Shown: in pieces, positions 46,509-56,052 of the stretch | Position numbering within the stretch: the first letter of the stretch is position 1 | How the letters are laid out: the number at the start of each line of letters is the position of its first letter | DNA from: Typhlomys cinereus | Taxonomy: Eukaryota; Chordata; Mammalia; Rodentia; Platacanthomyidae | DNA: 64,000 bases | NCBI GenBank assembly: GCA_023101885.1 | Contig: JALPQD010000137.1 | Span: 4,244,071 to 4,308,070, forward strand | Reading direction: 5' to 3' | Translations under genes and position numbers: made by a program | Notes under the pieces: model-generated | Told to the model about the DNA's origin: nothing | What the model saw: the letters and a program-made list of their open reading frames with translations, nothing else | Database searches by the model: none

Positions 46509-47573
46509 TTATACTTGCCTTCTGCTCTCCTGGATATGCCTGTTTTTTATTTCAAGCTTGAGTATCATTTCTAGCATCTTTTGAAGGCCTGGTTTGGTGG
46601 ACATGTATCCCTTCAAGTTGTCTTTGTGCTGGAAGATTTTTCTTTCTCCCTCGATCATGACTGATAGTTTTGCAGGATAAATCAGCCTAGGTTGACATTT
46701 TTGCTCATTCAATACTTGAAGTATGTCTCTCCAAGCTCTTCTTGCTTTTAGTGTTTCCATTGAGAAGTCATTTGTTATTTTAATAGGTTTACCTTTAAAA
46801 GTGACTTGTTTTTTCTCCCTTGAAGCTCTCATCACCAGTTCTTTATCTTGAATGTGGAGTGTTTTGACTATTATTTGCCGTGGCGAGTTTCTGTTTTGGT
46901 CATATCTGTTTGGGGTGCAGAATGCCTCTTGTATATGTATGGGCCTCTCTTTTTTTAGATGAGGAAAGTTTTCCTTGATGATCGTTTGGAAAATTTCCTC
47001 AGGGGTGGTATTTTGAGATTCTTGCTCTAGTATTCCATGAATACGCATGTTGGGCTTCTTCAGGATGTCCCATATTTCCTGGATATTTCTCTCAAGTATC
47101 TTTTTGGCTTTAACAATCTCTTCCATTGAGCTGGTTAATACTCCCACTTTATCTTCAAGATCTGAAATTCTGTTTTCTGCTTCTTTAGTTCTGCTGATAA
47201 GACTCTCTGTGGAGTTCTGGGTTGAAGATAACTTGTCTTTTAGCTCAGTTTTAAACTCTGCTTGAGTCTGCTTTAACTGCTCTATGTCTGTTTTTGATTC
47301 TTGCACTGTTTTTCTCAACTCCTCCATGTGTCTGTTGTGTTCCTCCTCAAAGCGATTGATTCGATTATTTAATTCCTCCGTGATTTCCTCTTTCATAGTA
47401 TTGAACATGGTAATGATCATATTTTGAAGGTCGTTATCCTGTGTCAGGCTTTCTTGGCCATTTTCCATGGGTTTGTTGTGGTTGGAGTGTAACATTATGG
47501 GATTAATTCCTTTCGTGGGAGATTTGTTTACTTGAGTGTTGTGTCTCATGGATTTGCACTTAGACTTTGGCAT
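46509..47573 (-). CDS. L1 ORF1 (RNA-binding chaperone), intact
   Basis: 354 codons, no stop. ORF1p trimerises, coats L1 RNA in cytoplasmic ribonucleoprotein particles and acts as a nucleic-acid chaperone. Domains: basic N-terminus (residues 1-45, MPKSKCKSMRHN); long coiled coil (about 50-165, heptads through ENRISDLEDKVGVLTSSMEE); RRM-like core (about 170-265, containing NMRIHGILEQESQNTTPEE); C-terminal domain (about 268-345, KARRAWRDILQVLNEQKCQP, RLIYPAKLSVMIEGERK). The ATG lies in acgacaATGccaaag, with the 5' UTR directly upstream. Compared with ORF1 at 62.7 kb it lacks about 14 N-terminal residues, a start-site difference also seen among L1 subfamilies elsewhere. Confidence 0.93.
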   Translation of the reverse strand: MPKSKCKSMRHNTQVNKSPTKGINPIMLHSNHNKPMENGQESLTQDNDLQNMIITMFNTMKEEITEELNNRINRFEEEHNRHMEELRKTVQESKTDIEQLKQTQAEFKTELKDKLSSTQNSTESLISRTKEAENRISDLEDKVGVLTSSMEEIVKAKKILERNIQEIWDILKKPNMRIHGILEQESQNTTPEEIFQTIIKENFPHLKKERPIHIQEAFCTPNRYDQNRNSPRQIIVKTLHIQDKELVMRASREKKQVTFKGKPIKITNDFSMETLKARRAWRDILQVLNEQKCQPRLIYPAKLSVMIEGERKIFQHKDNLKGYMSTKPGLQKMLEMILKLEIKNRHIQESRRQV

Positions 47574-47984
47574 TGTCGTTTTAACTCTTAAGATCTTTTA
47601 ATTTCTGTGCGTTTTTCACTAAACTGAATTATTTGGCCTGGGGTTCTGGGGGTGGGCGGGGACCGATCTTACCTGGGTCTGGGCGCGGTGAGGCCCGGTT
47701 GGACCGCGCGCGTCCTGGGCGGTGGAGTGGAGGGGAAGGGGAGATGGGGCGTCCGCGGGGCGCTATTTAAACCCGGGCCACCCGAGGGCGGGGCCGGGCG
47801 CAGAAGGGGTGCCTTCTCCTCCTCCCAGGCCCTGCGCAAGCGGCTCCGGCTGGATGACGGGAGGAGCTGGGTCCACTCGGGCGGCCTGGGGCTCTGGGGG
47901 CAGGCGGGGACCGATCTTACCTGTGTCCCGGGGTGGTGAGGCCCGGCTGGACCGCGCGCGCGCGTCCGGGCGGCGGAGTGGAGG
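47574..47984 (-). promoter_or_regulatory. L1 5' UTR with tandem promoter monomers (type B)
   Basis: A CpG island of about 350 bp. Two related units lie 248 bp apart: gaccgatcttacctg at 47,661 and again at 47,909, each followed by g-tgaggcccgg, ggaccgcgcgcg and ggcgg-ggagtggaggggaag. The outer unit is truncated at exactly the point that lies about 30-35 bp downstream of the TATA-like tttaaatag (minus strand, 47,771-47,763) in the inner unit. Each unit also holds cag|gtaagat, a consensus splice donor (minus strand). Monomeric L1 promoters are established for mouse; this one is unrelated in sequence as far as I can tell. Confidence 0.8.
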
Positions 47985-48131
47985 GGAAGGCCACTGATTT
48001 TTGTACATCTATTTTGTATCCTGCCACCCTGCTGAACTTCTGTATTAGTTCCAGGAGTTCCTGGTGGAGTTTTGGGATCACTCAGATATACAATCATGTC
48101 ATTTGAAAATAGAGATAACTTGACTTCTTCC

Positions 48132-48434
48132 TTTATTTATTTATTCATTCATCCATGCATGCATCTCTGTATTTGAAATGCAAAGAGTAGGACAGAGAGG
48201 AAATAACAGGTGCTCTTGTGATTATTAGTGAAAGGTGGTTATTTTGTTGATTTTGTGCTGTTTGTCTTCATTGCTGAATCATTTCTCTGACACTGTTCCT
48301 GTGGAACTTTGTGATTCCTCCCAGTAACCTATGTAGCTATGACATAGTAATCTTAGAGTCCTTTAAACTACTTTTGTTGCACCAAATTGTTCTTTTTTTT
48401 TTTTTTGCTTCTACATCCTTTTTATTTCACTTTA
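48132..48434. other. unassigned DNA
   Basis: Begins with atttatttattcattcatcc-type low-complexity DNA at the L1 edge. Nothing else recognised. Confidence 0.4.
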
Positions 48435-48487
48435 AGATTTCCCAGGCTCCGCCCACCAGGGCCAGAGTACAGGCTGCAGCCGTTTCC
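48435..48487 (-). mobile_element. old SINE fragment
   Basis: gatttcccaggctccgccca and ccagggccagagtacaggct match the complement of the SINE body, as in the old copy at 501-772. Confidence 0.5.
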
Positions 48488-48498
48488 TCTTGTTCTTT

Positions 48499-48790
48499 TA
48501 TTATTATTATTATTATTATTATTTATTCAACTGTGTGCATGTGCGTGTGTATGTGCGCACGCGTGTGTGTGTCTGTGTATGTGTAGAACCACGGACGAAT
48601 TCGCGAACCACCCTGGACGCCTCCACCTCCTTCTGCCCCGGGATTCACAAGCTCCGCCCTACCAGGACCAGAAGCGCAGGCCGCCCCCGCTTCCGCCTGG
48701 CGTCTATACGTGGGATCTGGGATCTGAACTCAGAGACCTTCCGCCTGCAAGGTGGAGGCTTAACCCCTGAGCCACCTCTCCAGCCCTCCA
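48499..48790 (-). mobile_element. SINE, minus strand
   Basis: (ATT)n tail, ttattcaactgtgtgcatgt, (TG)n and complete body to cctgagccacctctccagccc. Flanked by CTTGTTCTTT (48,489-48,498 and 48,791-48,800). Confidence 0.93.
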
Positions 48791-48894
48791 CTTGTTCTTT
48801 AACTTTTAATTATGACCAATAATTTTGTTGCAGATAGTAGCCTGAATTGGCATATGTGGTCATTCTTCACTTCAATTATTTGTCACTTGCAATC

Positions 48895-49244
48895 TGGATT
48901 TTTAGATTTTCCTTTGAAAAGTGAGCCATTATGTTGAAAGGTTTGCCTTCATTTATGATTTGTTCTTTCTCTCCTATAAGTCTAAAGCCTTTTTTTTGAG
49001 GCTTTTTTTGAGAATTTTGATTGAGATGTGTTATGGGAATTTCTTTTCTGGACCTGTCTACTTGGAGTTATATATTCCTCGGGCACATAGATGGTAATTT
49101 CTTTTCTTAGACTTGCGAGTTTTTATTCCGTGGATTGATGATATATCCACATATTTTCTCTGGGTTTCTTTTCCTTTTGAGATTTCGATGATAGATATAT
49201 TAGGTATTTTTACAATGTCTTATATTTCCTTTATGCTCTTTTCT
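48895..49244 (-). mobile_element. ancient L1 ORF1-region fragment
   Basis: Scattered similarity on the minus strand to L1 ORF1: cctttgaaaagtgagccatt, aggtatttttacaatgtctt, atatttcctttatgctcttt line up with the ORF1 core of the younger L1s. Highly diverged. Confidence 0.45.
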
Positions 49245-49440
49245 TTTTTATTGATGTGTATATGTGTGGATCAAAGGACACGCTGTGTGCCTGTGGAAGT
49301 CCAAGGGTGACTTCAGGAATTACCCTGGATTGCTTTACTTCCCTTTTGATTTGCTCTGAGGTATTCCAGGCTCTGCTTTCTAGGTCAATATGCAGGTCAC
49401 TGCCATTTGGAAGGCCATATGCATCCAGAAATGTATCCAT
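49245..49440 (-). mobile_element. ancient SINE, minus strand
   Basis: tgtgtatatgtgtggatcaa, cctgtggaagtccaagggtg, ttccaggctctgctttctag, gtcaatatgcaggtcactgc keep the order of the SINE complement (TG block, body, pyrimidine-rich part, head side lost). Confidence 0.5.
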
Positions 49441-50620
49441 CTATTTTTATATTTTGCAATTTAGTTGAATGTAAATGTTGCAAGGGAATCCTTGTGATTT
49501 TCTGAATTCACTGGTATGTGTTGCTATTTCATTCGTATGAGCTATAAGGTCTTCTTATCCTTCATTTTATTTGTTTTTCCCCCCTTTTTCTTGGCCAATT
49601 CTTTAAGATTTTGTGAATGTTGTTCAACCTGGTAATTTTTTAATCTTCTTGATTTGTTCAATGACCTTTTCAACACTCATTTACTATTAAGTTTGTATAA
49701 TTTCTCTATCAAGTCTTGCTGCTGATTTCTACCATTATTCTATTGTGGTGAGGTAGAACAGGAGACATTAGTTCAATACCCTATGTTTGTTAAAACTGTC
49801 TTTATATCCTATGCATTTTTATTTTGCAGAAAAATACATGGACTGCTTAGGAATGTATTTTTTCATTGCATTTGTACTGAATATTTTATAGAAAATTTAT
49901 AAGGTTTGTTGGATCTATGATGTCATTAAATTTTATTGGTTCCTTGTTTAATTTGTCACTGGGTTTTTTTCAGTTTAATGATTGGAGTGGGGGTTGAAAA
50001 TCATTAATTTTTACTTGGTTGGTATTCATGGGTATCTTAACATTTGGTAATATTTGAGTTATGAATTTGGATGTTCTGTCTGATGTAACCCTCTTTGTTG
50101 CGTGTGATTACATATTGAATGTATTTTTTCTGATGTTAAAATCTTGATGAGTATTTCCTGTTTCCACTTAACTGGAACAACTATTTGTATCCTTTTGCCC
50201 TAAGATTGTGTCTGTTTTAAATGATGAGATGTGTTCCTTATTCAAAACAAGAAAAAGGATATCTTTTTCTAAACCAATGCTTGAGTTTGTGTCTTATAAT
50301 AAGGGATGTAACATATTTATTTAGTATCATTATTGAAAGGTGTTTACTCATTTCCTATTACTTTGCTGATTTTCAATGATTCTTTTATTAATCCTCTTTG
50401 CATGACAAATTTTATCATTTTCCCTTGCAGATTTTAGATGTGTGTGTTTTCTTTGGCTTTAAATATTCCCTCAAGTATCCCCTGGATGGTTGGATTAGTG
50501 TTGATAATTTTATTCAGCCTCTTTGTATCTTGATAAGTTTTCCTTTCTCCTTTAATATTAATAGATTTTTACTGAGTATATTTGCCCGGTTTGATAGTCA
50601 TGCTCTTTTACAATTCTAAT
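49441..50620 (-). mobile_element. ancient L1, endonuclease to ORF1 C-terminal region
   Basis: Minus-strand order fits L1: tctattgtggtgaggtagaa (endonuclease), ggatctatgatgtcattaaa, ggagtgggggttgaaaatca, tctgatgttaaaatcttgat, then tcattattgaaaggtgttta (inter-ORF) and ctttaaatattccctcaagt (ORF1 C-terminus). Far older than the other L1s in the window. Confidence 0.6.
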
Positions 50621-50639
50621 CAATCCATTCTGATTAGTT

Positions 50640-51540
50640 GTGGTTTTCTGCTTTACTCATCATCTTATTGCATTCAAGAAGCTGCAACTTGGTTGAGTGT
50701 TGAGATCTTATTTTATCTAACGATATGACAAATGTTTAGATGTCAATTTACTGTGGGGCATTTATAGTTAATATTAACACATCTGGTCATGCTTAATGTC
50801 CATTTTCTCCCTTTCTACTATTATTTGAACAGCATACAGTATCAGGCATGAGTTCCCTGGCATTGGGGGGCTTAGAAGTTAGTTAACAGATACTTGGTTA
50901 TCCAAAGGCTAACTACCCTCCTGTCTCCTATCCCTGCTTTTCTTTCCACTTAAAAACTTTTCTTTTGTAAATACTTTATTCTTCTATTTGCCCATGTTGT
51001 TCTGTCTCTACTCTGTAGAGATCTCCACCCTCCTGATTCATGTTCCTTTGCAGTTTATGGGTGTTGCACAAGTTCCTCTTTGATGACATTATTCTACATG
51101 TTACAGCTAGGATCTACTTATAAGGAAGACATGCAGCATGTGACTTTCTGTGCCTGGGATGCTTCACTTGGTATGAGTTATTTTGACTGCATTTGTTTAT
51201 CAGAAAATTTCATTTATTCATTTTAATTCCATTTCTTTGCTATTGTGAATAGAGTTGCTATAAATAGGAATGTACACGAGACTCTGTAGCAGGATATAGT
51301 GTTTTTTAGGAATATTCCCAGGTGTGGTATAGCTGGGTTGCATGGAATCTCAAGTTTTAACCACTTTGGGAACCTCCAAACTGATCTCCAAAGGGGCTGT
51401 ATATGTTAGCATTCCCACCAGCAATGTATGGAGGATTCCCTTTTCCTCACATCTTCTCCAGCATTTGTTGTTGTTTTGCATCTTAGCAGTTCTGACTAGG
51501 ATGAGATATCTCAGGGTGGTTTTAATTTCCATTATTGTGG
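50640..51540 (-). mobile_element. old L1 3' part (ORF2 C-terminus and 3' UTR)
   Basis: ttgctattgtgaatagagtt, ggtatagctgggttgcatgg, gcattcccaccagcaatgta and catcttctccagcatttgtt match the ORF2 C-terminal region of the young L1s with about 20-25% difference by eye. Confidence 0.75.
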
Positions 51541-51726
51541 AGGCCTATACTTCCAGCCTTGGAAGGTGGACCTGGAAGCTCCAAAGTAATGGAAAGAAGA
51601 GGTAGCACAATTCAAGATGATTCCCTTGGGCCATCACAGGCACGCACAGTGCTCATTACACACAGAGACACGAAAGACAGACATGCAAAATAAAGTAAGA
51701 TACGACTAAATAAAATAAATGTGAAA

Positions 51727-51812
51727 GAAATGGGAAATTTAGCACAGTGGCAGATCACTTGCCTAACAAACACAAGGCACTGGGTTCAATCACAAGCACC
51801 GAAAAAAAAATT
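51727..51812 (+). mobile_element. ID SINE
   Basis: gggaaatttagcacagtggc, agatcacttgcctaacaaac, acaaggcactgggttcaatc, acaagcaccgaaaaaaaaa follows the rodent ID/BC1-type consensus from A box to B box to A tail. A few CpG-type differences show age. Confidence 0.85.
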
Positions 51813-51989
51813 CTTCAATTTGAAAATGGAAAGTGTAAACAAGTAACTTTCAAGGGGTATCTACACAAAAGCTTAAATCTCAAAATTACCATATAACACT
51901 TTACAGGAAAGATTCGCTAACACAATAATCTTAACTCTCCCAGGGTAATCTAGCCTCCTCTGCATAATTAGAAGGTCTTTTCTTTTTTT

Positions 51990-52425
51990 TTTATGGCATG
52001 TGGTAATTTGTCTGCATGGTTGCTGATAAATCACCATCAAACAGCTTAAGGGGTTTATTCTTTTAAAACTGTTTGATTACAATTCTCAGCCCAGCTTGAC
52101 AGGAGAGCTCACAACAACACCAGGGCCCAGGGAACTGGCCACACCATCTCTACATGATGGCTAAGAGAGGGACGATCCTTACTTTCCAGAACAGTATGTC
52201 TAGCTAAGTGTACATAAGGTGCCAACTTCCTCAACCAGCTCTCTCTATTGTATTCTAGGACCTAGTCCCACCCACTCTGGGCTGGGCCTTTCCCAACAGC
52301 TAGAAAAGCTCCTGCAAGTTTGCTCAGGGATTAACTCAACCACTAATTCTCTACAAATGTGCCTAGAGCTCAAAACCTCAACTGTCAAGTTGACACCTGT
52401 GCTTAATTAGGACACAGTAACATCG
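51990..52425 (-). mobile_element. interspersed rodent-type repeat, copy 2
   Basis: Complement of 6,200-6,660: tgctgataaatcaccatcaa, gcttgacaggagagctcaca, ctgggctgggcctttcccaa, caactgtcaagttgacacct. The left end near 51,990 abuts an A/T-rich run. Confidence 0.65.
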
Positions 52426-52463
52426 GTAACCTTTGGTTAGGGTCCTAAGGATTTGGAGGTCCA

Positions 52464-52473
52464 TATATTTTTT

Positions 52474-52533
<60 letters not shown>

Positions 52534-52538
52534 TTTCC
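52464..52538. repeat. (TTTA)n tetranucleotide array
   Basis: About 17 TTTA units, at the poly-A/T end of a minus-strand L1; likely expanded from the L1 tail. Confidence 0.9.
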
Positions 52539-52952
52539 GCTCTAACAAACTTAACAGGTACACTGGTTCCCTCCTTCCCTCCACCCCTCCACCCACCTGT
52601 GCCTCCTTCCCTCCCTCCTCCTTCCTTATCCCCCAGTTGCTCCCCCTCCCATCCCCAGAGCATCCTTTAATGTGCATGCCAAACTCTCCTCTGGGTCCTC
52701 CTCTCTGATGAGGTACAAAGACCCAGTGGCATTTCCCAGAACCCTTTCCTGTGTTCCCCTTAAGGATAGGAACACTACTGTGGCTGTCAATCCCTTGTCT
52801 CCAAGAATCCTAGTGCCTTTAGCCCATGCTAGACTTTGTGGGGTCAATAATATGTTGGACATTGTGCAGGGCATGTAAAGTCCAATTATGATTGCTTCAG
52901 CCCTAACTTGTGTGGAGTATCTTGCTTATCATTACTCCTCCCATCCTTGTGC
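52470..52952 (-). mobile_element. L1 3' UTR, sense part of a probable twin-primed insertion
   Basis: (TTTA)n tail, ccgctctaacaaacttaaca and 3' UTR complement up to ctcccatccttgtg, where it joins plus-strand ORF2 (cagtagaagagagg) head to head. Confidence 0.85.
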
Positions 52953-53913
52953 AGTAGAAGAGAGGAGATTAGCAAAATAAGGGGAGAAATATCCGAAATC
53001 TAGATTAGGCAAATGATATAGAAAACAACCAGTCAAAAGCTGTTTTTTTGAAAAAATCAATAAGATTGATGCTCCCCTAGCTAAATTAACCAAAAGCAAG
53101 AGAGAAAAAATCCAAATTCACAAAATTAGAAATGAAAATGGAGTTATTACCAATTTCTAAGAAATCCAAAGAATTATAATGTCATATTTTAAAAATGTAT
53201 ACTCAGTGAAATTTTACAACACAAAATAAATGGATGAATTCATAAGTAAACACAACTTGCCTGAATTGAATCAGGAAGTTGTGAATTATTTAAATTGACC
53301 TATAATATATAAGGAAATCGATGAAGTAATCTCGAATTGTCCCACCAAAAAATGTCCTGGAACAAATGGATTCAGCACAAAGTTCTATCAGACATTTAAG
53401 GGGCTAAGAACACCTTAAATTGTTCCATCAAATAGCAAAGAAAGGGACAATACCAAATTCGTTCTATGAACACAGATGCAAAGATTCTCAACAATGTCTT
53501 AGCAAATCGGATTAAAACATATCAAAAAGATCACCCACGGGGATCAAGTAGGCTTTATTCCAGACACACAAAGTTGGTTCAACATATACAAATCAATAAA
53601 TGTAATTCACTATATGAACAAATCCAAAGTCCAAGACCACATGATACTCTCGATAGATGCAAAAAAAATTTTGACAAGATTTAACAGCCCTTTATGATCA
53701 AAACCCTAGAGAAGGTTAGAATGGAAGGAACCTTTATCAATATAATAAAAGCGGTATACAACAAGCCAACAGAAAGGATGATACTCAATGGGGAAAAATT
53801 TGAAGTATTCCCGCTTCGATCAGGAACTAGACAAGGCTGTCCACTCTCACCACTTCTATTCAATATTGTACTCGAAGCCTTAGCTGAAGTCATCAGCCAA
53901 GAAAGGGACATAA

Positions 53914-54201
53914 GGGGCTCGAGAGGTGGCTCAGGGGTTAAGCCTCTGCCTTGCAGGTGGAAGGTCCTGAGTTCTGATCTTAGACCCCACATATAGACGC
54001 CAGCAGAAGCGGGGTCAGCCTGCGTTTCCGGTTCTGGTAGGGCGGAACCTGTGAATCCCGGGCAGAGTAAACAAGAAGGAAGTACAGGGGTCTATGGTGG
54101 TTCCCAAATTCCTCCGTGGTTTTATACACATACACGCATGCACAGACGCGCACACACACATGCATGCACAATTGAATAAATAATAATAAAAAATTAAAAA
54201 A
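53914..54201 (+). mobile_element. SINE
   Basis: Full-length; head ggggctcgagaggtggctca. Flanked by AGAAAGGGACATAA (53,900-53,913 and 54,202-54,215). Confidence 0.95.
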
Positions 54202-54463
54202 AGAAAGGGACATAAAAGTGATTCAAATCTGCAAGGGAGAAGTCAAGGTATCTCTATTTGCAGGTGACATGATCTTATACCTGAGCAATCCCAAAAACTC
54301 TACAAGGAAACTCCTGGAACTAATACAGAAGTTCAGGAGGGTGGCAAGACAAAATAGACGTACAAAAATCAGTGGCCTTCCTATGTGCTCAGAATGAAAG
54401 AAGTGAAAAAGCCCTGAGAGAAACAATCCCATTTACTATAGCCCCTAAAAAAATGAAATGCTT

Positions 54464-54748
54464 GGGGCTGGAGAGATGGATCAGGGGTTAAGCCTCTGCC
54501 TTGCAGGCGGAGGGTCCTGAATTCAGATCCTAGACCCCACTTATAGACGCCAGGTGGAAGCGGGGGCGGCCTGCGTTTCTGGTCCCGGTACGGTGGAGCC
54601 TGTGAATCCCGTGGCAGAGTAAACAAGGAGGAGGCAGTCCATGGTGGTTCCAGAATTCATCCGTGGTTCTACACACACATACACGCATACACGCACACAC
54701 ACACATACACGTGCACAATTGAATAAATAATAATAAAAAAAGTTTTAA
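54464..54748 (+). mobile_element. SINE
   Basis: Full-length; head ggggctggagagatggatca. Flanked by AAAAAAATGAAATGC (54,447-54,461 and about 54,749-54,763). Confidence 0.95.
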
Positions 54749-54814
54749 AAAAAAATGAAATGCCTTGGTATAAACCTAACCAAGGAGGTCAAAGACCTTT
54801 ACAATGAAAACTTT

Positions 54815-56052
54815 TTTTAATACTTTATTATTATTTCAGTTCATACAAACTTAATAGGTACACCAGTTCCCTCCCTCCCTCCTACCCCCCAGCCCCCTGC
54901 TCCCCCTCCCCTCACCCCTTCTGCCCCATCACCCCGTGCCTCCTGCCCCAATTTCCAGAGTCCTTTCTTCCTCTCCCATGACGTACAAGAACCCAGTGGC
55001 ATTTCCCTGAACCCTTTCCTGTGTTCCCCTTAATCATAGGAACACTACTGTGGCTGTCAATCCCTTGCCTTCAAAGATCTTGATGCCTTTAGCAGATGCT
55101 AGACTTTGTGGGGTCAATAGTGTGTTGGACATTGCGCCGGGCATGCAAAGTCCAATTATGATTGCTTCGGCCCTAACTTGTGTGGAGTATCTTGCAAATC
55201 ATTGCTCCTCCCATCCTTTTGCTCTTACACTCGTACTGCCCCCTCTTCCGCAAATGTCCCTGAGCTTCAGGATGGGGAGAGATTAGTCTGGCCTAGTTCT
55301 AGGTGGTTGAGATAGAGTCTCTGAAGTTCTGGTTAGTGGTTTGTTGATTTTCTTTTGCAGTTTTGTTGCTCTTGCAATGCCCTTCATTCCATCATGATGG
55401 GCACTGTATGTCACCCCTGGCGAGAGACAGAAAGCTGTTAACCTGGAGTCTTATTTTAAGAGCACATTCAAGGGTAGATGTAATACTTATACCCAAAAGT
55501 GGAATCGCAGGGTCATATGGCATTTGGCAATGGGAGGGGTCAATCACCCATTTGCAAAATGGTTACTTTTTAATCTGCCGGACTATATGCCCTCCCCTTC
55601 TGGTGAGTTCATACCCCCTTAGTTGTAAATGATCAGGAACGAATAGGTGTCACATTATTTTCTTGCAGTCCTTGATGGAGGCCTATTTTCTCTACTGTAA
55701 CATGGTCACTTCTCTCCTTGTTTCTGGTGTGGCCCTCCAACCCCATCCCTCCTGTTCATAATCCTTGCAATTACTGTAGGTAATACATAGATTTACCTAT
55801 GAGTGTGTCAAGATGGGCTGGGTGGGTTTGGTATTAGGAGCCACCTATTAGGGAGTACATATGGCGCTTAATTTTCTGTGTCTGGGATACCTCACTTAAT
55901 ATAATTGTTTCTAATGACATCCATTTCCCAGCAAATTCCAGTAATTCATCATTTTTGATGGCTGAGTAGTACTCCATTGTATAGATGTACCACAGTTTCC
56001 TTATCCACTCGTCAACTGTTGGACATTTGGGTTGATTCCATGTCTTTGCTAT
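54815..56052 (-). mobile_element. 5'-truncated L1 (3' UTR and end of ORF2)
   Basis: Poly-T, about 1 kb 3' UTR and 190 bp of ORF2 C-terminus. Flanked by ACAATGAAAACTTT (54,801-54,814 and 56,053-56,066), the same ORF2 target used at 22.5 kb. A patch at about 55,490-55,527 (acccaaaagtggaatcgcag-ggtcatatggcattt) is ORF2 text inside the 3' UTR. Confidence 0.95.

Larger units (their letters stand above)
41614..47984 (-). mobile_element. full-length LINE-1 with monomeric promoter
   Basis: Complete element of about 6.4 kb on the minus strand: CpG-rich 5' UTR with tandem monomers, open ORF1, ORF2 with stops and frameshifts, 3' UTR and poly-A. Inserted in an older L1 with the 18-bp duplication GGAAGGCCACTGATTTTT (41,596-41,613 and 47,985-48,002; the exact 5' edge is ambiguous by 2-4 bases). 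The perfect duplication and retained CpGs argue for recent insertion. Confidence 0.96.
38358..48131 (-). mobile_element. older LINE-1, split by SINE, LTR and a full-length L1
   Basis: Minus-strand L1 in blocks: 3' UTR (38,358-39,240), ORF2 C-terminus (39,241-39,994, 40,234-40,548, 40,959-41,613) and RT-proximal end (48,003-48,131). The intervening inserts are a SINE, a solo LTR and the L1 at 41,614-47,984. Same older 3' terminus type as 36,735-38,041. No frame survives. Confidence 0.9.

Noticed and set aside
47652..48097. Long GC-rich frames on both strands over the L1 5' UTR (possible ORF0-like antisense ORF)
   Set aside because: Open frames are expected in a CpG-rich stretch lacking A/T stops; they run through the insertion junction and are not conserved in the copy at 5.9-6.1 kb.
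51541..51700. B1/B4-like SINE (ggcctatacttccagccttg)
   Set aside because: Only a short stretch resembles a 7SL-derived element and no box/tail structure could be confirmed.
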